64,000 nt of DNA from Thalassotalea hakodatensis (GTDB lineage Bacteria > Pseudomonadota > Gammaproteobacteria > Enterobacterales > Alteromonadaceae): NCBI RefSeq assembly GCF_030295995.1, contig NZ_AP027365.1:930001-994000 (forward strand), given 5' to 3'. The notes under the pieces were generated by a model, which was not told the DNA's origin, made no database searches, and saw only the letters and a program-made list of their open reading frames with translations. The translations under genes were made by a program, and so were the position numbers. Below are positions 46,788 through 56,898 of the stretch, one piece after another (within the stretch, counting starts at the first letter, position 1; each line of letters begins with the position of its first letter).

Positions 46788-49535
46788 ATGAAAAAAATAA
46801 TCACTGTATTTTTGTTTATATATCTATTTGTTGGCAATGCAATTTCGGCGCAAATACCTTCGAATATTTCCCCACAGCAGCTCGAACAATTTAAGCGATT
46901 ACCACCAGCTCAGCAAAAATCATTAGCGCAAAGCATGGGAGTTGATTATAACGCAATACGAGCTCAGCTTTCAGGTAGCAATAACAAGAAAACAGAGCAA
47001 AAAGAAGAAGCATTACCGCAACTTTTTCCTCGAGGGACTAAATACGATGAATTTGGTAACCCTATTTTTGATCAAGAAGCAGAACTAGAAAAAGAAGAAG
47101 ATGATGACGGTAAGCCAAAACCTTTTGGTTATGACGTGTTTGCCAATGAACCTTTTACCTTTGCGCCTTCTATGGATATTGCTATTCCGGAGAACTATTT
47201 AGTTGGTCCGGGTGATACGCTAAAAATTCAAATGTTTGGCAAAGAAAGTAATGATTTTGAAATTGAGGTTTCAAGAGAAGGTGATGTTGTTGTTCCGCAA
47301 CTCGGAGCATTTAATGTTACCGGTATGACCTTTATTGAAGCAAAACAGTATTTAGCGAATGAAATTAAAAACAAAGTATTAGGCGTTAACGTTATCGTTA
47401 CTTTGTCTGACTTACGCTCAATTCGTGTGTTTGTTCTAGGCGATGCCTATAGACCGGGTCAATACGTGTTAAATTCGTTATCAAGTGCCACACACGCTAT
47501 TATCGCAGCAGGTGGTATTAGTGAGGTAGGCTCGTTACGTGATATTCAAATTAAGCGCGGTGGAAAACTCGTCGCAAACTTAGATCTATATGACTTACTT
47601 ATCAAAGGTGATTCTAGTCACGATATTCTTTTAAAATCTGGAGACGTAGTGTTTATTTCCTCTGTTGGAGATAGAGTGACTGTCGATGGTGAAGTGAAAA
47701 GACCTGCTATTTACGAATTAAAAGAAGGTGAGAAATTTCAAGATGTCATTAAAATGGCTGGCGGTATGTTGCCTTCTGCATACCCCTCTTCAACGATTGT
47801 TGAAGGGTTTAATGATAATAACCTTAGAACTGTAAAGACGGTTGATTTCAATTCATCTACAGCACTTTCAGAAAAAGCTAAAGACGGTGATGTAGTAAAA
47901 GTAACGAAAACATCTTCGCAATATGAAAATTCTGTCACCTTTATTGGTGCAGTTACTAGACCAGGAAAATATCAATGGTACGAAGGGCAACGCATAGCCG
48001 ATTTAATCCCGAACATTCATGCGTATGTTGCCAGTGATGCTGACTTAACTTACGGTTTAGTGATCCGCGAAAAAGACATTGGTCGCAATATAGACATATT
48101 ACAATTTAGTTTATTTAATGCAGTAAGTGACAAAAACTCAGAAGATAATTTAGTGCTGCAGGCTCGCGACAGAGTGTTAATATTTTCTAATCAAGAGGTT
48201 ATTTCAACTGAAATTGATAGTTTAGAAAGTTTAGCTTTCACGAAAGATGAGCTCTTACTGTTAGAAAAAGAAAATGCAGAGAAAAGACATGAAGACAAGC
48301 TATTCTGGCAATATTACGAAAATGAAAACTCACAAAATGCGTTAAATTTAACAGAAGAAGTCAACAAAGCGGAAGAAACGTTAAAACAAACGTATAAGTC
48401 TATTGAGGAATTAACAGGTGCTGAAGAAGAAGAGCCAGAATTACGAGAACTTAACTTTTTCTCACGTAAGCGTTTGCTAGCACCCGTTATAGAGCAATTA
48501 AAGCGTCAAGCTGCCTCTGGTGAACCGTTACAACTCGTTGAGGTTGATGGTGCTGTTAAGTTTCCAGGGGTTTATCCACTAGCAAAAAATGGTCGTGTTG
48601 ATGACTTAGTCAAAGCCGCCGGTGGCCTTCAAGAATCTGCATATTTAGCAAATGCTGAAATGACTAGAAATGATATAGAAAACGGTTTAGCGGTAAAGCA
48701 AGCATTTAAAATTGACCTTGCCAGTGCACTCGCAGGGGAGAGCAGCCAGAATAAACAATTACAAAGCAAAGACAGATTAAATATTCATCATATACCTGCT
48801 TGGCAAGAAAACCACACTGTTGAACTCAAAGGTGAGTTTATGTTCCCTGGTAAATACACCATTCGCAGGGGAGAAACACTGGGGCAATTAATCAAGCGTG
48901 TGGGTGGTTTTACTGATTTTGCCTATCTTGAAGGTTCATTATTTACGCGAGAAACCATTAAAGAGTTAGAGCTGAAAAACCTTGTTAAGGTGTCAGAAAG
49001 CTTACGTATGGAAATTGCTTCTAAGAATCTCTCTGATCGAGATGGCAACAGTTCGTTTGATTACGAACAAACAAGCCAACTATTAGCTGATTTAACTAGT
49101 GTAAAACCCATTGGTCGTTTAGTGATTGATATCCCATTAATCGTGGCAAACGAGCAAACAGACGTGATACTTGAAGACGGCGATATGCTGTATATTCCAA
49201 CCAAACAAAACTCTGTTAATGTGGTAGGGCAGGTTCAAGTGACGTCTTCACATATTTATCAAACCCATTTAGATGCTTTTGATTATATTGGTTTAAGTGG
49301 TGGAATGAAAAAGCAAGCAGATGAAGATCGTGTTTATGTTATCAAAGCCAATGGCCAAGTGCATATTCCAAGTGGTGACAGCTGGTTCGCTTCGGATACA
49401 CAGGAGTTACAACCGGGTGATACCGTTGTTGTACCGTTAGATTCATATTATATGGAAGATTTAACGTTATGGCAGGTAGCTACACAAATTATCTATCAAG
49501 CAGCGGTAGCAGTTGCAGCAATTTCTAATTTGTAG
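46788..49535 (+). CDS. Large SLBB-domain polysaccharide export protein
   Basis: This ~915-residue protein has a signal peptide (1-21, ending AISA), a Poly_export domain (about 125-215; NYLVGPGDTLKIQMFG), a series of SLBB modules (about 215-860) interrupted by a charged coiled region (about 470-550), and a C-terminal hydrophobic helix (LWQVATQIIYQAAVAVAA) like the one by which Wza crosses the outer membrane. It is probably the outer-membrane exit for a capsule, O-antigen or exopolysaccharide. There is no lipobox. The longer frame from TTG 46776 has a better-placed AGGT but a poorer signal sequence, so the start is uncertain by four residues. Confidence 0.88.
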   Translation: MKKIITVFLFIYLFVGNAISAQIPSNISPQQLEQFKRLPPAQQKSLAQSMGVDYNAIRAQLSGSNNKKTEQKEEALPQLFPRGTKYDEFGNPIFDQEAELEKEEDDDGKPKPFGYDVFANEPFTFAPSMDIAIPENYLVGPGDTLKIQMFGKESNDFEIEVSREGDVVVPQLGAFNVTGMTFIEAKQYLANEIKNKVLGVNVIVTLSDLRSIRVFVLGDAYRPGQYVLNSLSSATHAIIAAGGISEVGSLRDIQIKRGGKLVANLDLYDLLIKGDSSHDILLKSGDVVFISSVGDRVTVDGEVKRPAIYELKEGEKFQDVIKMAGGMLPSAYPSSTIVEGFNDNNLRTVKTVDFNSSTALSEKAKDGDVVKVTKTSSQYENSVTFIGAVTRPGKYQWYEGQRIADLIPNIHAYVASDADLTYGLVIREKDIGRNIDILQFSLFNAVSDKNSEDNLVLQARDRVLIFSNQEVISTEIDSLESLAFTKDELLLLEKENAEKRHEDKLFWQYYENENSQNALNLTEEVNKAEETLKQTYKSIEELTGAEEEEPELRELNFFSRKRLLAPVIEQLKRQAASGEPLQLVEVDGAVKFPGVYPLAKNGRVDDLVKAAGGLQESAYLANAEMTRNDIENGLAVKQAFKIDLASALAGESSQNKQLQSKDRLNIHHIPAWQENHTVELKGEFMFPGKYTIRRGETLGQLIKRVGGFTDFAYLEGSLFTRETIKELELKNLVKVSESLRMEIASKNLSDRDGNSSFDYEQTSQLLADLTSVKPIGRLVIDIPLIVANEQTDVILEDGDMLYIPTKQNSVNVVGQVQVTSSHIYQTHLDAFDYIGLSGGMKKQADEDRVYVIKANGQVHIPSGDSWFASDTQELQPGDTVVVPLDSYYMEDLTLWQVATQIIYQAAVAVAAISNL

Positions 49536-49546
49536 ACAATAGTGTT

Positions 49547-49585
49547 AAACGGCGAGATAATGCTTCAGTTATAACTCGCCGTTTT
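49547..49585 (+). terminator. Terminator after the SLBB exporter gene
   Basis: A 10-bp stem AAACGGCGAG with CTCGCCGTTT encloses a loop that can itself pair ATAA with TTAT, followed by one further T beyond the stem. It probably ends the mlaA/SLBB transcript. Confidence 0.7.
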
Positions 49586-49723
49586 CACATTTGATGAATT
49601 GACGTGGTTGTTTGTAAAATATTTGCTGTTTACCCTAGATTCTAACTAGCTAGCCTACTATAATTAGCGAAATTTTTTATGCTTACTGGCTCGTGTATTT
49701 TTTTAAATACCAAGGTTTATTGA

Positions 49724-50785
49724 ATGCTTCTTATTTTAAGTGCTTTACTTGTCGCTTTCTGTGTTTCTATTTCTACAATTAAAGTGTTACTTCCCTTAGC
49801 GCCACATATTGGTTTAGTTGATCTACCAAATGAGCGTAAAAAGCATGACGGCGCTATCCCCCTTATTGGCGGTATTTCAATTTATACTGGGGTGTTAATA
49901 GCTTCAACGTTTTTTGTTGAACAAAATCAAATTATTAACTTATATTTTATTTCCTCAGCGTTACTCGTATTTATTGGCACGATGGATGATATCTATGATC
50001 TAAGTGTAGCACCTCGTATGATCTTTCAAGGTATTGTAGCCTCATTAATGGTTTTTGGTGCAGGTATTTATATATACGACTTTGGCAATATTTTTTCGTT
50101 TGGCAACGTAAATGTAGGTTCATACGGCATGATATTTACCATGCTTGCCTGTGTTGCTGCTATTAATGCCTTTAATATGATTGACGGTATCGATGGTCTT
50201 GCAGGCTCAATGAGTATTATTTCAATACTTTCAATAACTTTATTAACCACATTAAATGATAATTCTGCCGATGTACTATTACCGTTAATTCTTGTTGTCG
50301 CGATAATTCCTTATCTTTTTTATAATGTGAGTACTCGAAATCCACGTGGTAAAAAGATTTTTATGGGCGATGCAGGTAGTATGTTTATGGGCTTAACGGT
50401 TATTTGGTTGTTAACATTGAAAACGCAAAATACAGTATACGGCGAAGCATCATTTAGACCTGTAACAGCATTGTGGGTGATTGCAATTCCTTTGATGGAT
50501 ATGTTTGCAATTATGATACGAAGAATGCGTAAAGGCGTTTCTCCTTTTCAAGCTGATAATGGACACTTACATCACATATGTATGAGATTAGGTTTAACAT
50601 CTCGTCAAGCATTATGGGTGATAAGTACACTTGCAGTCTTTTGCTCTAGTATTGGTATTATGGGCGAAATTTTCAGCATTTCTGAACCACTCATGTTAAG
50701 TGCTTTTTTATTGTTATTTTGTATTTATTCTTATGCAATGCAGCATGCTTGGCGATTCATAAAGCATATTAATAAAAATAGATAG
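49724..50785 (+). CDS. Undecaprenyl-phosphate sugar-1-phosphate transferase (WecA/MraY family)
   Basis: This 353-residue polytopic protein has about ten membrane helices. It moves a HexNAc-1-phosphate (usually GlcNAc) from UDP to undecaprenyl phosphate, starting a lipid-linked glycan. Family motifs are VDLPNERKKHDGAIPLIGGI, the aspartate pair in FIGTMDDIYDL, NMIDGIDGLAG, FMGDAGSMFMG and the histidine motif DNGHLHH. An AAGG site precedes the ATG. It stands alone between a terminator and the secretion genes. WecA is most likely. The exact sugar is unknown. Confidence 0.9.
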   Translation: MLLILSALLVAFCVSISTIKVLLPLAPHIGLVDLPNERKKHDGAIPLIGGISIYTGVLIASTFFVEQNQIINLYFISSALLVFIGTMDDIYDLSVAPRMIFQGIVASLMVFGAGIYIYDFGNIFSFGNVNVGSYGMIFTMLACVAAINAFNMIDGIDGLAGSMSIISILSITLLTTLNDNSADVLLPLILVVAIIPYLFYNVSTRNPRGKKIFMGDAGSMFMGLTVIWLLTLKTQNTVYGEASFRPVTALWVIAIPLMDMFAIMIRRMRKGVSPFQADNGHLHHICMRLGLTSRQALWVISTLAVFCSSIGIMGEIFSISEPLMLSAFLLLFCIYSYAMQHAWRFIKHINKNR

Positions 50786-50930
50786 TTCAGTTGTGCTTCA
50801 ATTAAAGTATGTGTTAATAGATTTTTTTCAAGTATTTTTTCTTACATATTCCCTGTAAACTTTTAATGACTCATTTGTTTTATCTTGGTAATATTTGCTG
50901 CATTAATTTGACTAACTGTGTTTTATTTGT

Positions 50931-51326
50931 ATGTACAAAAATCGTGGATTTACTTTAATTGAACTACTTATTGTTATCGTTATTTTAGGGTTACTTATGT
51001 CTTTAGTAGCACCAAAAATGTTTTCGAAAGTTGGTTCTTCTAAACAAAAAACAGCATTAGCCCAAATGCAAATGTTACAAACTTCTTTAGATACTTATCG
51101 ATTAGATATTGGCGACTATCCGACTGCATTATCCGAATTACGAGTATCAGAAAAGCCTAATTGGGATGGTCCATACATACCTAAAGATGTACCTAGTGAC
51201 CCATGGGGTAACGCTTATCAATACAAGTCACCTGGCCCTAATGGGGAAGACTACGTCTTAATGAGTTATGGGAAGGACGGTGTTTTAGGCGGTAAAGATG
51301 AAGATGAAGATTTGGTGCATCAATAA
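50931..51326 (+). CDS. gspG: Type II secretion major pseudopilin GspG
   Basis: This 131-residue protein has a prepilin peptidase site after G6 (RG/FTLIELLIVIVILG, with Glu at mature position 5). The GspG-specific C-terminal calcium loop is visible (LMSYGKDGVLGGKDEDEDL), as is DPWGNAYQYKSPG. It forms the piston-like pseudopilus. It is unusual here in being the first gene, ahead of gspE and gspF. The stop overlaps gspE by one base. The peptidase gene (gspO/pilD) is not in the window. Confidence 0.95.
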   Translation: MYKNRGFTLIELLIVIVILGLLMSLVAPKMFSKVGSSKQKTALAQMQMLQTSLDTYRLDIGDYPTALSELRVSEKPNWDGPYIPKDVPSDPWGNAYQYKSPGPNGEDYVLMSYGKDGVLGGKDEDEDLVHQ

Positions 51327-52984
51327 TGCTGAATATGGAGCAAACCCTTCAGGAATTTGATGTTGCCTTAGATGATATTGAAAAAGCAAAAGCATATCAA
51401 TCCAAGTTTGGTGGCGCTTTAGAGCGTTTACTTATTAACATGGGAAGCTTTTCTGAAGATAACCTACCCTCTTTTTATAGTCGTCTATTGCAGTTACCTA
51501 TTTTAACCTTAGATGAGTTTGAAACATTAGAACCTCCTATTGGAGCCGACTTAAATGTAAAGTTTTTAACAGACCGAGGTTGGTATCCATATAAACAAAA
51601 CGGCAAGCATTATACTTTTGTTACCGTATCTCCTTTAAATTGGGAAGTTATTCAGTATTTACAGAGTTTACATGTTAAATACTCAAGCGTTATTACAACT
51701 GACGATGTTTTTCAGAAATTTCAAATTAATCATATTGAACAGCAAGTGAATGCTGGAAATGATACGCAATTATTATCAGATGTTGAAGAAGATAAGTTAA
51801 GAGAACTAGCTAGTGAAGCCCCAACGGTTAACTTATTAAACTCACTTATTGCAAGAGCACTTAAACAAGGTGCTTCAGATATGCATCTTGAGCCGCAAAG
51901 AGGTAGATATAGAGTCAGATTTCGCGTTGATGGGGTTTTACAAGAGATAGAAACCTTACCATTACGGCTTCAACTTGCTGTCATTTCACGGCTTAAGATA
52001 TTAGCTGATATGGATATTGCCGAAAAGCGCAGACCACAAGATGGCAAAATTGAAATGAAGATTTCAAATATAGCGTTAGATATTCGAGTATCTTCATTAC
52101 CTTTAAATGATGGTGAAAGTATGGTTATGCGTTTTTTAAGAAAAGACGCAGTTCAATATGAAATGGATGTTTTAGGGCTCTCCGAGGATATCGAAACAAA
52201 AATAAAAGACGACTTAAAACATACTGCAGGTGTTATTTTACTTACGGGGCCAACAGGTAGTGGTAAAACCACGACTTTGTATACGTTCTTGAATGAACTT
52301 AACGATGATGATGTGAAAATAATTACCTTAGAAGATCCAGTAGAATATCAATTAGAAGGAGTTAACCAAGTACAAGTTAAGCCTGATATTGGTTTTGATT
52401 TTAGCGCTGGTTTACGCAGTATTGTTAGGCAAGATCCTGACATTATAATGATAGGTGAAATTCGAGATAAGGAAACTGCACGAATAGCAATGCAGTCTGC
52501 ACTTACCGGTCATTTAGTTTTTAGTACAGTTCATACAAATGATGCGCCCAGTGCATACACGCGTTTACTTGATTTAGGTGTAGAAGAATTTTTGTTGAAT
52601 GCGGCGTTAGTATCTATTATCGCGCAAAGATTGGCACGTAAAGTTTGTCAACACTGCACTATTCCGCACCCTGAACAGAAGGAGTTAATTAACAAATATC
52701 AATTGGAAGAACTCGCTAATAAAAACAATCTGACAGAAATCACTTTATGCCAACCTCAAGGTTGTGAGCACTGTAATAATAGCGGCTACAAGGGCCGAAT
52801 GGCTGTTATTGAATATTTACGCTCAGACCAAGAAATTACAAGTTTACCTAAAAATGAAAGGTTCATCGCTGAAGCGAAAGCACATAATAAAAGTATCGGC
52901 GGACGTACTTTACTTGAAGACGGTTTAGTAAAAGCAATGAAAGGTCTTACTACAGTGGATGAAATTATTAGGGTTTGTGGTTAA
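51326..52984 (+). CDS. gspE: Type II secretion ATPase GspE
   Basis: This 552-residue ATPase has an N-terminal GspL-binding domain (about 1-140) and a RecA-like core with Walker A GPTGSGKTTT, Asp box, Walker B DIIMIGEIRD and His box. The zinc-binding pair CQHC...CEHC in the C-terminal part is typical of GspE and PilB. It powers pseudopilus extension. ATG at 51326 overlaps gspG; another ATG at 51335 is possible. It is coupled to gspF at its 3' end. Confidence 0.96.
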   Translation: MLNMEQTLQEFDVALDDIEKAKAYQSKFGGALERLLINMGSFSEDNLPSFYSRLLQLPILTLDEFETLEPPIGADLNVKFLTDRGWYPYKQNGKHYTFVTVSPLNWEVIQYLQSLHVKYSSVITTDDVFQKFQINHIEQQVNAGNDTQLLSDVEEDKLRELASEAPTVNLLNSLIARALKQGASDMHLEPQRGRYRVRFRVDGVLQEIETLPLRLQLAVISRLKILADMDIAEKRRPQDGKIEMKISNIALDIRVSSLPLNDGESMVMRFLRKDAVQYEMDVLGLSEDIETKIKDDLKHTAGVILLTGPTGSGKTTTLYTFLNELNDDDVKIITLEDPVEYQLEGVNQVQVKPDIGFDFSAGLRSIVRQDPDIIMIGEIRDKETARIAMQSALTGHLVFSTVHTNDAPSAYTRLLDLGVEEFLLNAALVSIIAQRLARKVCQHCTIPHPEQKELINKYQLEELANKNNLTEITLCQPQGCEHCNNSGYKGRMAVIEYLRSDQEITSLPKNERFIAEAKAHNKSIGGRTLLEDGLVKAMKGLTTVDEIIRVCG

Positions 52985-54189
52985 TGGCTCAATTTCTTTA
53001 TCAAGCGTACGATGTTCATGGTGCTAAAGTTGAAGGTATTCTTGATGCAAATACATTTGAGCTTGCTAAAAAAGAATTAGTTGAACAAAAACTTATTATC
53101 ATTTCTTTAAAAGAACAGGGTGAAAATAAGTCTTCAATTAGTTTATTTGAAAGTAAAACGGTTAGCCTAGACGAGTTAGAATTTATTACATCTGAGCTGT
53201 CTATATTATTAAAAAATGGCGTAAAAATAGACAAAAGCTTATATATTTTGCAACGTAATAAAGCGAAAGGTGCTTCTGAAAAACTACTTAAAGAGTTATA
53301 TACAGCAGTGAAACGTGGAAATATGCTGTCAGATGCCATGGCAGAACATCCTGATGTTTTTGATCTCCTTTACATTAATTTAGTGCGGTTAGGAGAAGCT
53401 AGTGGTGATTTATCTAATGTTTTTGAAAAGCTCGCCATAGATCTAAAGTTTAAAGCAAATCTTAAGCGAAAAATTATACAATCCCTTACCTATCCCTTGG
53501 TTATTTTAAGTGTTTGTATATTATGTATTTTATTTATATTTAATTACATTGTACCTCAAATGAGCGGGTTGTTTGATGGGTTGCCAGAGTTACCTATTTA
53601 CACAAAAGTTTTATTAGATGTAAGTGCTTGGATGCAGCAGTATCAATGGTTTCTTTTTCTCGCGATTGCAGCTGCTATTATAGGGCTAATGGCTGCGTTT
53701 AAAAATCCAAATACTAAGCGAAGGCTTGATGAAGTATTAATAAAAACGCCTTTAATTAAAGGAGCGTTGCTCGTTGTAGAACGTATAAGGTTTAATGCGG
53801 CATTATCTATGATGATTGATGCGGGCATTTCAATTGATAAAGCGTTAGAACTATCAGCGGGAAGTGTAAAAAACCGTTTTATTCGACAGGGCCTAATAGC
53901 TGCCAAAGAACAAATTAAGAAAGGGGAGGGGTTAACTGCTTCTCTTGGCCGAAGTCCTATTTACCCAGAGTTTTTTCTTTCGTTGCTTGAAGTAGGTGAA
54001 GAAAGTGGTAAGTTGTCACCTGTATTCAATGAAATAGCTTCCCGCTCAAGGGCAGAGTTTGAGAGTTGGACGGACAAAATGACATCTACCTTAGAACCTT
54101 TACTAATCCTTACAATGGGCGGTATAGTTGGTAGTGTTGTTGTAACAATGCTACTAAGCATTATATCAGTCAATGAACTCGGGTTTTAA
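52984..54189 (+). CDS. gspF: Type II secretion inner-membrane platform protein GspF
   Basis: This 401-residue protein has two repeats of the T2SSF domain (about 65-190 and 270-390) with three membrane helices (about 165-190, 215-240, 370-395). The N-terminus AQFLYQAYDVHGAKVEG is typical. ATG 52984 overlaps the gspE stop. The longer frame from TTG 52975 is not needed. It anchors GspE and the pseudopilus. Confidence 0.95.
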   Translation: MAQFLYQAYDVHGAKVEGILDANTFELAKKELVEQKLIIISLKEQGENKSSISLFESKTVSLDELEFITSELSILLKNGVKIDKSLYILQRNKAKGASEKLLKELYTAVKRGNMLSDAMAEHPDVFDLLYINLVRLGEASGDLSNVFEKLAIDLKFKANLKRKIIQSLTYPLVILSVCILCILFIFNYIVPQMSGLFDGLPELPIYTKVLLDVSAWMQQYQWFLFLAIAAAIIGLMAAFKNPNTKRRLDEVLIKTPLIKGALLVVERIRFNAALSMMIDAGISIDKALELSAGSVKNRFIRQGLIAAKEQIKKGEGLTASLGRSPIYPEFFLSLLEVGEESGKLSPVFNEIASRSRAEFESWTDKMTSTLEPLLILTMGGIVGSVVVTMLLSIISVNELGF

Positions 54190-54190
54190 A

Positions 54191-54664
54191 ATGTTTTTAC
54201 GTTCGCAAAAACAAACTTGTTTGTGTAAACGTAAGTATCGCTCTGTTAGAGGAGTAACATTAATAGAGTTATTAGTTGTCATCTCTATTATGATGACTAT
54301 GATGTCAATTGTAGCGCCATTAGCCATTAATACTGTGGATAAAGCTAGTGCTCAAAGTGAATTCTTGTCGTTTTGTAATTTGCTAAGAAAAGCCAGCATT
54401 AAAGCTTTTTCAAATGGCTCAACGGTCAAAGTTGAACTTAACAAGCATCAAGTTATCATTTCCAAAGTGGCAACAAATGATATATTCAACGAACAAAACC
54501 AAGCGACAAGCTTTCAACTGTTAGAGCAACAATTTGAATTCTTATTTTTTGACGAATCTGTCATGTTTTTTAATAAAAATGGTATGGTTGATATTACTAC
54601 ACTTGAGTTTCGACAGAATAATAAAACTCGACAATTAGACTTGATTGCTTTATTGGAGCAATAG
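54191..54664 (+). CDS. gspH: Type II secretion minor pseudopilin GspH
   Basis: This 157-residue pseudopilin has an unusually long, basic, Cys-containing leader (about 20 residues) before RG/VTLIELLVVISIMM. The GspH-like body is divergent. Start 54191 is used. The ATG at 54173 would overlap gspF by 17 bases and lengthen the leader further. It is followed directly by gspI. The assignment as H rests on order and length. Confidence 0.85.
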   Translation: MFLRSQKQTCLCKRKYRSVRGVTLIELLVVISIMMTMMSIVAPLAINTVDKASAQSEFLSFCNLLRKASIKAFSNGSTVKVELNKHQVIISKVATNDIFNEQNQATSFQLLEQQFEFLFFDESVMFFNKNGMVDITTLEFRQNNKTRQLDLIALLEQ

Positions 54665-55099
54665 ATGAGAATTAATAGCGGAAAACGTTACGTTTACTCG
54701 CGCGGTTTTACGTTAATTGAAGTTTTAGTCGCTTCCTTTATTTTGTTTTTAGTTATCGCCTCTATCACGTTAGTGTATAGAGGTGCGATATTATCAAGTG
54801 GTAAAGCAGAACGAACCTTATTGTTTTCAGCAGCTGTCGAAACAATAAGTGAAAGTATCAAAGCTAATATTCAAGCTTCAAATCAACAAGAAATAATGGA
54901 AGATCAAGGCCAGTGGGGGCGAGTAACCTTCTCTTGGATAGCGAAACCTGCTTATATTAGCGCACCACCTGAGCGCATCAGTTTGGCGAGTGGTGAACTG
55001 GAAAAATCTATCAACCAGTTTGTTTTGTGGAATATAGAACTTCAACTCTCCATTGATAAAGCGATAAGAGAATATCATTTTAATGAGGTAAGTTGGTGA
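54665..55099 (+). CDS. gspI: Type II secretion minor pseudopilin GspI
   Basis: This 144-residue pseudopilin has a 14-residue basic leader before RG/FTLIEVLVASFILFLV. It forms the tip complex with GspJ and GspK and is thought to nucleate the pseudopilus. The body is poorly conserved. It begins directly after the gspH stop and overlaps gspJ by 4 bases. Confidence 0.88.
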   Translation: MRINSGKRYVYSRGFTLIEVLVASFILFLVIASITLVYRGAILSSGKAERTLLFSAAVETISESIKANIQASNQQEIMEDQGQWGRVTFSWIAKPAYISAPPERISLASGELEKSINQFVLWNIELQLSIDKAIREYHFNEVSW

Positions 55100-55785
55100 A
55101 GAGGAGCAAAGGTTTCACCTTAATTGAGATGCTAGTATCGATGACGTTACTTTCCATGGTAATGCTCATTGCAACTAATGCATATTCGTTATTTAGTGAT
55201 AGGTGGAATGGCCGCCTTGGCTATTTTAACCAAACCTTAACAACCACGAAGAATTTGCTACTTCTACAGGAGTCTTTGCAGAGTATTACTGGTTATGTTG
55301 TTACAGATAATAAACAAGGTGCCAAATATTATTTCGAAGGTAATAGAAATGGATTTGTTGCGGTAACACTAAGATCAATGTTTGATCCAGAAGTTGCAGC
55401 AGTGATTAGACTAAAGTTCGAACAAAATGAGGATTTTACATTTCGCTTGTTGTATGAAGAATCACCAATGGTTCAACAAATGTTAGTACAGGTAACACAA
55501 CAATTAGAGTTTGAGCATTCAGTTGTTTTATTTGATAGGGTAAAAAATGCAGAGTTTCTCTATTTCGGTTGGTCCTCTTTAGAAAATAAAAATTGGACAC
55601 CTGACCTAACAAGTATGCAACCTCCGCAAAAGGAGTGGCTTAGCGATTATAATAGTTTAGAAAAACTTGTTTTTCCAGAACAGGTAAGTGTAACTTTTAC
55701 CGTTGAAGGTAAACAGTATTCGATACAATCCCGTTTGAATCGGCCAATCCCAGCAGTATTATCAAACTATGTCAATCAAGATTAA
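55096..55785 (+). CDS. gspJ: Type II secretion minor pseudopilin GspJ
   Basis: This ~229-residue pseudopilin has a very short leader before KG/FTLIEMLVSMTLLSMV and the typical larger C-terminal domain. A GTG at 55096 overlapping the gspI stop, behind GAGG, is preferred. A TTG one codon earlier is possible. It overlaps gspK by 17 bases. Confidence 0.88.
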   Translation: MKRSKGFTLIEMLVSMTLLSMVMLIATNAYSLFSDRWNGRLGYFNQTLTTTKNLLLLQESLQSITGYVVTDNKQGAKYYFEGNRNGFVAVTLRSMFDPEVAAVIRLKFEQNEDFTFRLLYEESPMVQQMLVQVTQQLEFEHSVVLFDRVKNAEFLYFGWSSLENKNWTPDLTSMQPPQKEWLSDYNSLEKLVFPEQVSVTFTVEGKQYSIQSRLNRPIPAVLSNYVNQD

Positions 55786-56683
55786 CTCTACATCCTATAC
55801 AAGACAGTCGGGTATTGCATTAGTACAAGTCTTGTTAATTAGCATGATTATCAGTTTATTAGCGTTGAGTTTTACGTATACAGCAAGAGAGCAAATTGCT
55901 ACCGCTACAGCCCTTGAAAACCGAATTCAAGCAAGCAACTTGATAAAAAGCACACAAAGTAAAATGTTGTACTTGTTATTGACACAACAAAACGATGAGC
56001 ACCTTGAACAGCTTTATCCAAACAGTGAACCTTGGAATGTGTATGGGCAACCTTTTGTATTAATAAACGATGAAAGTATTGTCATAAAAGTACGTATTCA
56101 AGATAATGCAGGGTTATTACCATTACAGTTCATAAAGTGGCCATTCTGGCGCGTAGCATTAGAGAATTTAGGCCTACAAGACCAGCAGATAAAAGAATTT
56201 CAGGGGCGCTTTGGTGATTGGCAAGACAAAGATACAGATGCTTGGATTGTTGGTGAACAAGAGCCAACAATGCTTGAAAATGGCTTTGAATATCGAAATT
56301 TTCCGATACAATTGTCACAAGAGATTGATTTGTTTTTTGAAAGTCATCAAGTGGCTTTAGAGTCTATAAAGTCAATGAGTACATTATATCCATTAGCGGG
56401 ACTTAAGATTCAAAATGCCCCAAACCATTTATTAAAGCTCCTATTTCCATTAGATGTAGCTGAACAAATAATTGCTGAACGACAAAACCGAGTTTTGACT
56501 AAGGAGGAAATTAATGGGATATTGAATAATCAATATGATGAGACATATTTATCTTTTTTTCCGGCTAACCACTTAACCTTGAGTATACAAGCAAGTGTGA
56601 ATGATGTGGTGTTACAAGAAACAATAGAGTTTAAATTCGAACCATTTGCCAACGAACCTTTAATGATTTTTGCTCGTTATTAA
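55769..56683 (+). CDS. gspK: Type II secretion tip pseudopilin GspK
   Basis: This 304-residue pseudopilin has leader site SG/IALVQVLLISMIISLLAL. The usual Glu at position 5 is absent, which is the hallmark of GspK at the pseudopilus tip. An inserted helical domain follows, and DKDTDAWIVGEQEP resembles its calcium-binding part. GspK is absent from type IV pili, so it separates this locus from pilus clusters. A 215-base gap follows. Confidence 0.9.
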   Translation: MSIKINSTSYTRQSGIALVQVLLISMIISLLALSFTYTAREQIATATALENRIQASNLIKSTQSKMLYLLLTQQNDEHLEQLYPNSEPWNVYGQPFVLINDESIVIKVRIQDNAGLLPLQFIKWPFWRVALENLGLQDQQIKEFQGRFGDWQDKDTDAWIVGEQEPTMLENGFEYRNFPIQLSQEIDLFFESHQVALESIKSMSTLYPLAGLKIQNAPNHLLKLLFPLDVAEQIIAERQNRVLTKEEINGILNNQYDETYLSFFPANHLTLSIQASVNDVVLQETIEFKFEPFANEPLMIFARY

Positions 56684-56854
56684 ATCTAGATGATTTGTTT
56701 TTATCGTAAAGGCAATGGTTGAAATACTCTTTTACTAAAATAATGGCTATTTTGGACATAAAAGATCAGAATACATTGTATGGTGTGTGAGTACTGAGGT
56801 AGGATACTCCTATTCGTTAAGGTAATAGCTACTTCCAATATAACTATTGTCGTG

Positions 56855-56860
56855 TATAAT
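56855..56860 (+). promoter_or_regulatory. Possible internal promoter before gspL
   Basis: A perfect TATAAT lies 38 bases before gspL in the 215-base gap. The matching -35 (CTTCCA, 17 bases upstream) is poor. It is the only sizeable gap in the secretion operon. No ORF was seen in it. Confidence 0.4.
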
Positions 56861-56898
56861 TTTACCCCCGTTAATTCGGCGATCATTAAGAAAGTAAA

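Noticed and set aside
50890-50910. Sigma-54-like sequence before gspG (TTGGTAATATTTGCT)
   Set aside because: Only 8 bases separate GG from GC instead of 10, so it is not a credible sigma-54 promoter.
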